Source of the DNA: Umezawaea endophytica
Lineage (GTDB): Bacteria > Actinomycetota > Actinomycetes > Mycobacteriales > Pseudonocardiaceae
Direction: 5' to 3'
Length of the DNA: 64,000 nucleotides
Assembly: GCF_025061645.1 (NCBI RefSeq)
Contig: NZ_JANYMP010000001.1
Location: forward strand, 734,455 to 798,454
Numbering within the stretch: position 1 is the first letter of the stretch; each line of letters starts with the position of its first letter. Both the position numbers and the translations under genes were made by a program. The notes beneath the pieces were generated by a model that did not search any database, had not been told where the DNA came from, and saw only the letters and a list, made by a program, of their open reading frames with translations. Positions 26,343 through 33,941 of the stretch are shown here, in pieces.

Positions 26343-27158
26343 TCAGGGTTTCCGGGCGACACCGCCGTAGATCACCGTGTTCATCTCCGAGGTGTCGGAG
26401 ATGTCGCCCCGCCCGGCGGGCCGCCACGCCGCGCACCCGACCAGGCCGGGCTCGACCAGCTCGAAGTCGCCGAACAGCGCCCGCACCCGGTGGTGCGGCC
26501 GTTCGGTGAGCCGGTCGGCGCTGCGGCTCTCCTCGATCAGGCCCGTCACCTCGGACAGGCGCTCGTCCTGGCCGTCCGCGGTGACGTGGGTGATCGCCAG
26601 GTGGCTGCCGGGGGCGAGCGCGTCGCGGTACCGGGCCGTCAGCTCCCACGGGTCGTCCGCGTCCGGCACCCAGTGCAGCATCATCAGCATCAGCAGGCCG
26701 ACGGGCTGGTCGAGGTCGAGCAGGTCGCGGGTCTCCGGGTGGTCCAGGATCGACTCGGGGTCGCGCATGTCGGCGTGCACGATGGTCGCGCGGTCGTTGT
26801 CCGCCAGCAGCAGCTCGCTGTGCGCCACCGCGACCGGGTCCTTGTCCACGTACACGACCCGGCTCTCAGGGAACTCGGCCTGGGCGACCTCGTGCACGTT
26901 GGCCACGGTCGGGATCCCGGACCCGATGTCGAGGAACTGCCTGACCCCCCGATCGGTCATGAACCGGACGGCCCGACCGAGGAACGCCCTGTTCACGCGC
27001 GCCGCCGAACGCGCGTCCGGCATCACCCGCGAGACGTGCACCGCGAGTTCGCGGTCCACCGCGAAGTTGTGGGCGCCGCCGAGCAGGAAATCATAGGTGC
27101 GGGCCATGCTCGGGACCGACACGTCAACGCTCCGCGGAATCCATTCCTGTTGGACCAC
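26343..27158 (-). CDS. SAV2177-family SAM-dependent methyltransferase
   Basis: This 271-residue protein of the actinobacterial S-adenosylmethionine-methyltransferase family (PF04672 type) starts PRSVDVSVPSMARTYDFLLGG and carries the SAM loop FLDIGSGIP and YVDKDPVAVAHS. Length and motifs match the family, which is highly multiplied in filamentous actinomycetes; targets are mostly unknown. The GTG at 27158 has GAGGAGG at ideal spacing. It is divergent from the first P450 and so could belong to the same regulon, but this family is so common that neighbourhood alone is weak evidence. Confidence 0.88.
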   Translation of the reverse strand: MVQQEWIPRSVDVSVPSMARTYDFLLGGAHNFAVDRELAVHVSRVMPDARSAARVNRAFLGRAVRFMTDRGVRQFLDIGSGIPTVANVHEVAQAEFPESRVVYVDKDPVAVAHSELLLADNDRATIVHADMRDPESILDHPETRDLLDLDQPVGLLMLMMLHWVPDADDPWELTARYRDALAPGSHLAITHVTADGQDERLSEVTGLIEESRSADRLTERPHHRVRALFGDFELVEPGLVGCAAWRPAGRGDISDTSEMNTVIYGGVARKP

Positions 27159-27316
27159 CGCTGCCCCTCCTCGGATTGGGTGGCATGATCCTAGCGGCCG
27201 ATAGGCCGATCCTATTGCCCCAGGAGAGTGGTAGAGACCACCTGATCGGACGCTCCCACTTTCACCTGAATGGCTTTTATCGTTGCACATCCACTAGGTT
27301 TAGGCGAGGAGCGGAT

Positions 27317-28639
27317 ATGTCCGTCCCGGTGGCTCCGGGCCGCCTTCCCCTGCTGGGCCATACCGTGCAGATGCTTCGTCGGCGGAACGACTTCACCGCA
27401 GATTTGCGGAATCACGGTGACATCGTCCGGATCGATCTCGGAACGATGCCCACCTATTTCGTGACGAATCCGCACGTCGTCCACGAACTGCTGGTCCAGA
27501 AGGGTGCTTCATTCAGGAAGGGCGCATTGTTCGACAAGTTCCAACCGGTCTTCGGAAACGGTCTGGCCACGTCGAACGGCGCTTTTCACCGCCGTCAGCG
27601 CCGGATGGTGCGGCCCGCGTTCCACGGGGAGCGCGTGGCCCTCTACTGCCGGGCCATGGCCCGCGCGGCGGCCGACCTGACGGCGACGTGGCACCCCGGC
27701 CAGGTGCGGGTGATCGAGGAGGACACCCAGGCGCTCGCCGTCACCATCGTGGGCGAGGCGCTGTTCTCCACCGACATCGGTCGACGCGCGGTCGAGGAGG
27801 TGCGCCGGTCCATCTTCACCGTGCTCAAGCAGGGCATGGTCCGGGCGCTGTCGCCCACCTTCGTCGAGAAGCTGCCCCTGCGCGGCAACCGCGAGTTCGA
27901 CCGGGCCGTCGGACGCCTGCGCTCGATCGTGCTCGACGTCGTGCGCGGGTGGCGGGAGGAGGGCGTCGACCGGGGCGACCTGCTGTCGATGCTGCTGATG
28001 GCCCAGGACGCCGACACCGGCGCGGGGATGTCCGACGAGCAGGTCCACGACGAGGTCATGACCCTGCTCATCGGCGGCATCGAGACCACCGCGCTGGCGC
28101 TGGCCTGGACGTTCCACGAGATCGGCAGGCACCCGGAGGTCGAGCGCCTGGTCCACGCCGAGGTGGACGAGGTGCTGGGCGGGCGGACGCCCACCTACGC
28201 CGACGCCGCGAACCTGGTCTACCTCAACCAGGTCGTCGACGAGGTGCTGCGGATGTACCCGGTCTGGTTCCTGATGCGGCGCGCGCTGGCGCCGGTCGAA
28301 CTGGGCGGGGTGGCGCTGCCGGAGGGCGCCGAGGTGATCTTCAGCCCGCACGCGCTGCACCACGACCCCGCGTCGTTCGGGGAGCCTCACCGCTTCGACC
28401 CCGACCGCTGGTCGCCCGACCGCGCCGCGTCGATCCCCAAGGGGGCGTTCGTCCCGTTCGGCGCGGGCTCGCGCCAGTGCGTCGGGAACCTGTTCGCACG
28501 GGCCGAGATCCTCATCACCGCGGCCACCGTCGCGTCGCGGTGGCGGCTGGTCCCCGTGCCCGGCAAGCCCGTCCGGGTCAAGTTCACGACCGCCGCGTAC
28601 CCCAGCCGCATGCTGATGACGGCGGTCCCCCGCTACTGA
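27317..28639 (+). CDS. cytochrome P450, terpene-oxygenase-like
   Basis: This 440-residue haem monooxygenase has the N-terminus VAPGRLPLLGHTVQMLRRR, the I-helix GGIETTALALAW, the K-helix EVLR and the haem loop FGAGSRQCVG, all intact. It resembles bacterial P450s of the pentalenene-oxidising type, which also open with APGRLPLLGH. It would need a ferredoxin and reductase encoded elsewhere. The ATG at 27317 has GAGGAG at good spacing. It is the first of four same-strand genes (hydrolase 14 bp downstream, second P450, unknown protein), suggesting a shared pathway. Confidence 0.93.
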   Translation: MSVPVAPGRLPLLGHTVQMLRRRNDFTADLRNHGDIVRIDLGTMPTYFVTNPHVVHELLVQKGASFRKGALFDKFQPVFGNGLATSNGAFHRRQRRMVRPAFHGERVALYCRAMARAAADLTATWHPGQVRVIEEDTQALAVTIVGEALFSTDIGRRAVEEVRRSIFTVLKQGMVRALSPTFVEKLPLRGNREFDRAVGRLRSIVLDVVRGWREEGVDRGDLLSMLLMAQDADTGAGMSDEQVHDEVMTLLIGGIETTALALAWTFHEIGRHPEVERLVHAEVDEVLGGRTPTYADAANLVYLNQVVDEVLRMYPVWFLMRRALAPVELGGVALPEGAEVIFSPHALHHDPASFGEPHRFDPDRWSPDRAASIPKGAFVPFGAGSRQCVGNLFARAEILITAATVASRWRLVPVPGKPVRVKFTTAAYPSRMLMTAVPRY

Positions 28640-28653
28640 GTTGGAGTTCTTCC

Positions 28654-29664
28654 GTGGGTTTATCGCGTTACCGCCGGTTCGGCGCCGTTCTGCTGCTCGC
28701 CGTCGGCGTCGGTCTCGCACCCGGCACCTCCGCCGCGTCGCCGCGGACGACGTGCGAGGACGTCGACGTGCCGGTGACCGTCGACCTGCTGCCGCAGACG
28801 ATGTACGGCAGGCTGTGCGTGCCGGAGGGCGCCACGACGGTGCAGGTACTGGTACCGGGCGGCACGTACACCAGCGCGTACTGGGACATCGGCTACGCGC
28901 CGGAGACCCGGTCGTACCGGCAGGCCGTGAACAGGGCGGGCATCGCCACGATCGCCGTCGACCGGCTCGGCAGCGGCCGCAGTTCCCGGACGCTGAGCGC
29001 GCTGGTCACCGTGTCCGCCCAGGCGAACGCGGTGCACGCCGTGGTCCGGTCGTTGCGGCCCCGGTTCGACCGGGTGGTGCTCGTCGGCCACTCGATCGGC
29101 TCGGCGGTGGCCACGGTGGAGGCGGTCTCGCACCACGACGTGGACGGCGTGGTGATCACCGGGCTCTCCCACCAGATCAACCTGCCGGGCGCCGTGCCCG
29201 TGTTCACCACCCTCATCCCGACGCTGCTCGACCCCGTCCTCAAGGACCGCGGCCTCAACCCCGGTTACCTGACGACCACGCCCGGTTCCCGCTACTCGTC
29301 GTTCCACACCCCCGGAGTGGTGGAGCCGGGCGCGCTCGCCTTCGACGAGGCCACCAAGGACGTCGTCACGGCGACCGAGACGCTGGGCACGGTGCTGGTC
29401 GGCAGCCTCGTCCCGCTGTCGCGGCAGATCACCGTGCCGGTGATGCTCGTCATGGGCGGCGGCGACGGGAACTTCTGCGGCCCGCCCCTCGGCGCGGACT
29501 GCTCGTCGGACGACGCGCTCCGGCTGTCGGAGGGCCGGTTCTACGCGCCCGAGGCCCGGCTTCGCACCCACGTCGTCCCCGGTTACGGGCACTCGCTCAA
29601 CTACTCCGCCGGCGCGCCGGACTACCACCGGGCCGTCATCGAGTGGACCAATTCGATCGGTTGA
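28654..29664 (+). CDS. secreted alpha/beta-hydrolase
   Basis: This 336-residue hydrolase is exported (FGAVLLLAVGVGLAPGTSAA signal). It keeps the nucleophile elbow GHSIGS, an acid candidate in MGGGDGNFC, and a final His in PGYGHSLN. It should cleave an ester or lactone outside the cell. The GTG at 28654 has GGAG seven bases upstream and lies 14 bp after the P450 stop, so the two are very likely co-transcribed. In this setting it may act on the exported product of the P450 pathway, or on a precursor. The substrate is not visible. Confidence 0.85.
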   Translation: MGLSRYRRFGAVLLLAVGVGLAPGTSAASPRTTCEDVDVPVTVDLLPQTMYGRLCVPEGATTVQVLVPGGTYTSAYWDIGYAPETRSYRQAVNRAGIATIAVDRLGSGRSSRTLSALVTVSAQANAVHAVVRSLRPRFDRVVLVGHSIGSAVATVEAVSHHDVDGVVITGLSHQINLPGAVPVFTTLIPTLLDPVLKDRGLNPGYLTTTPGSRYSSFHTPGVVEPGALAFDEATKDVVTATETLGTVLVGSLVPLSRQITVPVMLVMGGGDGNFCGPPLGADCSSDDALRLSEGRFYAPEARLRTHVVPGYGHSLNYSAGAPDYHRAVIEWTNSIG

Positions 29665-29755
29665 CCACCCCTAGAAACCGTTGTGCCGCAAGGAGGTCCC
29701 GCAACACCCCGCGGAGTGACTACGCGGTGTCCCAGCGCCAGCACAATGCCCATCC

Positions 29756-29830
29756 ATGACCAGGAGCGCGCCGACCGCAGGCTCACCGCCACCCCCCGAT
29801 CCGCCGAGCGCCCGCGGTGAGCGGTCATGA
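29756..29830 (+). CDS. possible 24-codon leader peptide before second P450
   Basis: A short frame (MTRSAPTAGSPPPPDPPSA...) with a Pro-rich core ends in TGA overlapping the ATG of the second P450 (ATGA). Such an arrangement can couple or attenuate translation. It has no clear ribosome site, so chance is a serious alternative. Confidence 0.22.
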   Translation: MTRSAPTAGSPPPPDPPSARGERS

Positions 29831-31146
29831 CGGCCGTCGTGGCGAACGCGCCCGGCGGCCTGCCGCTGATCGGCCACCTGGTCCCGCTGGTGCGCGACAG
29901 GCTGGAGTTCCTCCGGCGGCTGCCCGCGCACGGGGACCTCGTGCGGGTCCGCGTCGGGCCGTGGAAGGCGCTGGTCGTCACCAGCCCGGAGCTGAGCCAC
30001 GAGGTGCTGCGGGACGACCGCACGTACGACAAGGGCGGCTACCTGTTCGACCGCATCCGGGAGACCGGCGGCAACGGCCTGGTGAGCTGCGCCCACCGCG
30101 ACCACCGCAGGCAGCGCCGCCTGGTCCAGCCGTCGTTCCACCGCGACCGGCTCCCCGGTTACGTCGGGGTGATGAGCGCGCGGCTCGACGAGGTGCTGGA
30201 GCGCTGGCGGGACGGCGGGACCGTCGACGTCCTCGCCGACATGCAGTCCGTCACCGCTCGCACGATGGTGCCCGGCGGCCTGTCCTCGTCGGCCGTCGAG
30301 GAGGTGGTCGACGACATGAACGTCGTCCTCGCCGGGGTCGCGTGGCGGTCGCTGCTCCCCAAGAGCCTGGACCGGGTCCCGACACCGGCCAACCGGCGCT
30401 ACCGCAGGGCGCAGGAGCGGCTCCGGCGGGTCGTCACCACCGTCATCGCCGACCACCGCGCGGGCGGCGGCGACCACGCCGACCTGCTGACCGGCCTGCT
30501 CGCCTCGTGCGATCCGGGCGACGGCACACCGGGCCTGTCCGACGACGAGGTCCACGACCAGGTGCTCACGTTCCTGCTCGCGGGCACGGAGACCACGGCG
30601 AACGTGGTCGGCTGGGCGCTGCACCTCGTGTCGCGGCACCCCGGCGTGGAACGACGCCTGCGCGCCGAGGCGGCCGAGGTCCTCACCGGCGGCGACGTCA
30701 CGCCGGACGACCTGGCGCGGCTCACCCTGGCGCGTCACGTCGTCCTGGAGACGCTCCGGCTGTACCCGCCGGTCTTCCTGCTCACCCGCCTCGTCACCAA
30801 GGACGTGGAACTCGGCGGCCACCGCCTGCCCGCGGGCAGCACCGTCGCCTACAGCCCCTACGTGGTCCAGCACCGGGCCGAGCACTTCCCGAACCCCGAG
30901 AGCTTCGTCCCCGACCGGTGGTCCGACGGCGAGGACCCGCCGCGCGGGGCGTTCCTCGCCTTCGGCGGCGGCGCGCGGCGCTGCGTCGGCGACACCTTCG
31001 GGCTGCTCGAAGCCACGTTGATGCTGTCCACCATCACGCAGAGGTGGTCGATGCGGCCACTCCCGCGGTCGAGGACGCGCCCGGCGACGAGCCTGGTGCT
31101 CAGACCTCGCGCCCTGCACCTGCGGTCACGGGCGGTGCCCTCGTGA
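29827..31146 (+). CDS. cytochrome P450, second of cluster
   Basis: This 439-residue P450 has the start APGGLPLIGHLVPLVRDRLEF, the I-helix AGTETTANVVGW, the K-helix ETLR and the haem loop FGGGARRCVG, all intact. It is similar in style to the first P450 but clearly distinct, so the two probably oxidise different positions or steps. It overlaps the next gene by 4 bp (GTGA), coupling its synthesis to that of the unknown helical protein. The region around the I-helix fits the terpene-oxygenase group rather than the macrolide one (judgement from motifs only). Confidence 0.92.
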   Translation: MTAVVANAPGGLPLIGHLVPLVRDRLEFLRRLPAHGDLVRVRVGPWKALVVTSPELSHEVLRDDRTYDKGGYLFDRIRETGGNGLVSCAHRDHRRQRRLVQPSFHRDRLPGYVGVMSARLDEVLERWRDGGTVDVLADMQSVTARTMVPGGLSSSAVEEVVDDMNVVLAGVAWRSLLPKSLDRVPTPANRRYRRAQERLRRVVTTVIADHRAGGGDHADLLTGLLASCDPGDGTPGLSDDEVHDQVLTFLLAGTETTANVVGWALHLVSRHPGVERRLRAEAAEVLTGGDVTPDDLARLTLARHVVLETLRLYPPVFLLTRLVTKDVELGGHRLPAGSTVAYSPYVVQHRAEHFPNPESFVPDRWSDGEDPPRGAFLAFGGGARRCVGDTFGLLEATLMLSTITQRWSMRPLPRSRTRPATSLVLRPRALHLRSRAVPS

Positions 31147-32276
31147 CCGTGCGCGCCGACACCTGGTTCTACCCCGCGGACATCGCGGACGACCTGGCGG
31201 ACTCCGGCCTCCCGCCCGAGGTCGTCGCCGAGACCCTCGCCTGCGCCTGGGAGTACACCCGGTGCGTGATCCCCCAGTTCACCAACTGGGACCGCTACCT
31301 CGCGTTCACCCGGATCATCGTGATCGGGATCATCGCGGAGTTCCGCGGCCACCTGGTGGACGTGGCGGCCGACGACCACCCGCTGGGCTACGACCTCGAC
31401 GACCTGCTGGACACCGTGTTCAAGGGCACCCCCGGCCACCGGGAGATGGCCCGCGAGTACCGCGCGTTCCTGCTCGTCACCGGGGACAAGTCCAGCGACC
31501 GGCGGGACTCGGAGCTGTTCCACCGGTACGTGACCGCCCTCGCCAGGTCCCCTCGGGACTGGTTCCGCCTGCGCGACTGCGACGCACTCGCCCGCTTCAC
31601 CATCGCCGCCGCGCTGGCGTGCAACGACCACGACGACACCTGGTTCACCGAGGAGGAGTTCGAGGTCCTCACCGAACTCGGCGACACCCTGTACGACGCG
31701 GTCGCCTACTACAAGCACCGCGCGGAGGGGGAGACCAACAGCACCTTCGCCTACGTGGGCCACGAACTGCGCAACGAGGGCTACCGCCGGTGCCGGGAAG
31801 TCCTGTGGGCGCTGGACGCGGCGTGGGCGCGCTCCCCCGCGCACCGACCCGTCCTCAACTTCCTGCGCTACTTCGGCGGGCCGATCCACATGATGATGCG
31901 GCGCTACCGGTTCACCGAGGAGGACCTGACGATCGGCCTGCCGGAGGACGAGCACGTGGTCACCCAGACCAGGCGGAACGTCAAGCTGTGGAACCGCGTC
32001 GACGTGACCGGCCGGAGCGTCCGCGACGCGCGCTACGCGACCCTCGCCGCCCGCAGCGACGAGCTGATGTTCCCCGGACTCGTGGAGCTGCTGGAGGGTT
32101 CCGCCGCGGGGCACTGCGACGACTGCCGCCACCGCCTCTCCTACGGGGCGGAGGGCGTCGGCCGGTTCGGTGGGGTCGAGCTGTGCGACGGGTGCCGGGG
32201 CGAGTGGCAGGCCTACCTCAGGGCGTTCCCGGCGCGGGCCGCGGAGGTCTTCCCCGTTCTGCGGACGTCGCCGTGA
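31143..32276 (+). CDS. unknown mainly helical protein with DDxxD and C-terminal zinc-ribbon motif
   Basis: I do not recognise this 377-residue protein with certainty. It is soluble and mostly helical. A DDLLD motif lies at residues 86-90. A charged helix GDTLYDAVAYYKH follows near 180-192, then EGETNST near 195-201 and MMMRRY near 250. These loosely recall the Asp-rich and NSE/RY elements of class I terpene synthases, but spacing and residues are not canonical. The last 55 residues hold CDDC (325-328) and CDGC (348-351), a likely zinc ribbon. It is translationally coupled to a P450, so it probably acts in the same pathway as a cyclase, binding protein or partner. A conserved actinobacterial family is likely. 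Confidence 0.7.
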   Translation: MTVRADTWFYPADIADDLADSGLPPEVVAETLACAWEYTRCVIPQFTNWDRYLAFTRIIVIGIIAEFRGHLVDVAADDHPLGYDLDDLLDTVFKGTPGHREMAREYRAFLLVTGDKSSDRRDSELFHRYVTALARSPRDWFRLRDCDALARFTIAAALACNDHDDTWFTEEEFEVLTELGDTLYDAVAYYKHRAEGETNSTFAYVGHELRNEGYRRCREVLWALDAAWARSPAHRPVLNFLRYFGGPIHMMMRRYRFTEEDLTIGLPEDEHVVTQTRRNVKLWNRVDVTGRSVRDARYATLAARSDELMFPGLVELLEGSAAGHCDDCRHRLSYGAEGVGRFGGVELCDGCRGEWQAYLRAFPARAAEVFPVLRTSP

Positions 32277-32300
32277 CGGCGTCTTGACCACCCGGCGGTA

Positions 32301-32335
32301 GCGGTCGCGGCCCACGTAACGTGTGCCGCGACCGC
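32301..32335. terminator. 35-nt near-perfect palindrome closing the P450 operon
   Basis: GCGGTCGCGGC and GCCGCGACCGC form a perfect 11-bp stem. Inside it CACGT-A-ACGTG continues the symmetry after one mismatch. It starts 25 bp after the unknown gene's stop. A terminator is most likely; an operator for the next gene is possible. Confidence 0.6.
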
Positions 32336-32357
32336 GCACCCGTCCCGGAGGTCGACG

Positions 32358-33200
32358 ATGCACTCGTTCCGCACGCCCGACGGCGTCATGCTGGGGGTCG
32401 AGCACTTCGGCGACGCGTCGAAGCCCCTCGTCCTGCTGGTGGGCGGCACGACCATGCTCTCCTGGCCCGACGCGCTCTGCGAGGCGCTCGCGCGCGGCGG
32501 GCGCCACGTCGTGCGCTACGACCTGCGCGACTCCGGCACGTCGACGACCGTCGACCCCGACGAGCCCGCCTATACGCTCCGCGACCTCGCGGCCGACGCC
32601 GCCGCGCTCGCGGGCGGCCTCGACGACCGGCCCGCGCACCTGGCCGGGATCGGTGTCGGCGGGATGGTCGCCCAGGTCGCCGCGCTCGACCACCCCGCCG
32701 CGTTCTCCGCGCTCACCCTCGTCGGGACGCGGCCCGTCGCGCCGGGCCCGGTCGACGACGACCTGCCCGACCACGACGGGGCGGCGCTGGAACGGCTGTT
32801 CAGCCTCCCGATGCCCGACTGGTCCGACCGCGGCGCCGTGGCGGAGTACGCCGCCGCGAGCGCGGAGATCCTCGGCGACGACCCCGCCGCGGCACGCGCG
32901 GTCGCCGAGCGCGTCTTCGACCGCGCGCCGAGCACCGACCCCGCCGTCGCGATGGCCAACCACCAGGGCGCGGTGTTCTCCAGGCTCGACTGCGCGCCGC
33001 GCTGGCGCGAACGCCTGCCGGGGATCGCGCTGCCCGCACTCGTGGTGCACGGACGTCGGGACCCGTTCTTCCCGGTCGGCAACGGCGAGGCGCTGGCGCG
33101 CGAGATCCCCGGCGCCCGACTGCTCGTGCTCGACCAGGCCTCGACCACCATCCCCGACGCGGCCGCCGACGAGGTCGCCGCGGCGATGCTCGCGCTCTAG
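32358..33200 (+). CDS. alpha/beta-hydrolase-fold protein lacking the catalytic Ser and His
   Basis: This 280-residue protein has the full alpha/beta-hydrolase layout (VLLVGGTTMLSW, YDLRDSGTST, VHGRRDPFFP), close in style to anthracycline methylesterases. The nucleophile elbow reads GIGVGG at 97-102, so residue 99 is Gly instead of Ser. The final His region reads QASTTIPD with no His. The acid candidate Asp is kept. Ordinary ester hydrolysis is therefore unlikely. It may bind a ligand, catalyse another reaction, or be decaying, although the frame is intact and well conserved elsewhere. It lies 81 bp after the P450 cluster and may be its own unit. Confidence 0.8.
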   Translation: MHSFRTPDGVMLGVEHFGDASKPLVLLVGGTTMLSWPDALCEALARGGRHVVRYDLRDSGTSTTVDPDEPAYTLRDLAADAAALAGGLDDRPAHLAGIGVGGMVAQVAALDHPAAFSALTLVGTRPVAPGPVDDDLPDHDGAALERLFSLPMPDWSDRGAVAEYAAASAEILGDDPAAARAVAERVFDRAPSTDPAVAMANHQGAVFSRLDCAPRWRERLPGIALPALVVHGRRDPFFPVGNGEALAREIPGARLLVLDQASTTIPDAAADEVAAAMLAL

Positions 33201-33229
33201 GCGCCCTGGTCGACGGGCCGCGCGATCGT

Positions 33230-33249
33230 CCGGGAAAAAAGTTTCCCGG
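33230..33249. terminator. hairpin terminator after the hydrolase-fold gene
   Basis: CCGGGAAA and TTTCCCGG form a perfect 8-bp stem with the loop AAAG, 30 bp after the stop. A reductase gene on the same strand starts 67 bp later. Confidence 0.55.
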
Positions 33250-33315
33250 CGGTGTCGATCCGGTGCCCCGCCGTTCGACGCACGGGTGAAGGAACCACCG
33301 ACCACGGGAGTCACC

Positions 33316-33936
33316 TTGAGCACCATCGCGATCAACACGTTCCTCACGCTCGACGGCGTCGGTCAGGCGCCCGGCGGTCCGGACGAGGACCGGGACGGCG
33401 GCTTCGAGCACGGCGGCTGGCAGGTGCCGCACTTCACCGAGCAGTTGGGCGAGATCGTCGGCGAGTGGCACACCGGGTTCGGCGGTCTGCTGCTGGGCCG
33501 CAGGACGTACGAGATCTTCGCCGCGCACTGGCCGAACGTGCCCGCCGACCACGACGACGCCGCCATGGCCGAGGTCCTCAACAAGGCGCCCAAGTTCGTC
33601 GCGTCCCGCACCCTCGGCTCCGCGGACTGGGACAACAGCACGCTCCTGGGCGCCGACGTGCCCACCGCCGCCGCGGAGCTGAAGGAGCGCGACCTCGGCG
33701 AGCTGCTGGTGATCGGCAGCCTCGACCTGGCGCAGACGCTGATCGAGCACGACCTCGTCGACGAGTACCGGCTGACCGTCTTCCCCGTCGTGCTGGGCAC
33801 CGGCAAGCGGCTGTTCGGCGACGGCGCCGTCCCCAGCGGCCTCGAACTGGTGTCCACGCGCACCACCGACGGCGGCGTCGTGGCGTGCGTGTACCGGCCC
33901 GTCGGCAAGCCGACGTACGGCTCCTTCGCGTTGTAG
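33316..33936 (+). CDS. RibD C-terminal-domain (dihydrofolate-reductase-like) protein
   Basis: This 206-residue protein of the RibD-C/YyaP family begins TIAINTFLTLDGV and has the pattern GGLLLGRRTYEIFAAHWP and VIGSLDLAQTLIEHDLVDEYRL, then FPVVLGTGKRLF. Family members use NADPH in reductions, but most actinobacterial copies have no assigned substrate. The start is TTG at 33316 with GGGAG at good spacing; the frame is open far upstream but crosses the hydrolase-fold gene. It stops 5 bp from the convergent toroid gene. Confidence 0.85.
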   Translation: MSTIAINTFLTLDGVGQAPGGPDEDRDGGFEHGGWQVPHFTEQLGEIVGEWHTGFGGLLLGRRTYEIFAAHWPNVPADHDDAAMAEVLNKAPKFVASRTLGSADWDNSTLLGADVPTAAAELKERDLGELLVIGSLDLAQTLIEHDLVDEYRLTVFPVVLGTGKRLFGDGAVPSGLELVSTRTTDGGVVACVYRPVGKPTYGSFAL

Positions 33937-33941
33937 CCCGG

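Noticed and set aside
31143..32276. Firm call of the unknown protein as a class I terpene synthase
   Set aside because: The spacing between the Asp-rich motif and any NSE-like motif is too short, and the zinc ribbon is foreign to that family. Kept only as a hypothesis.
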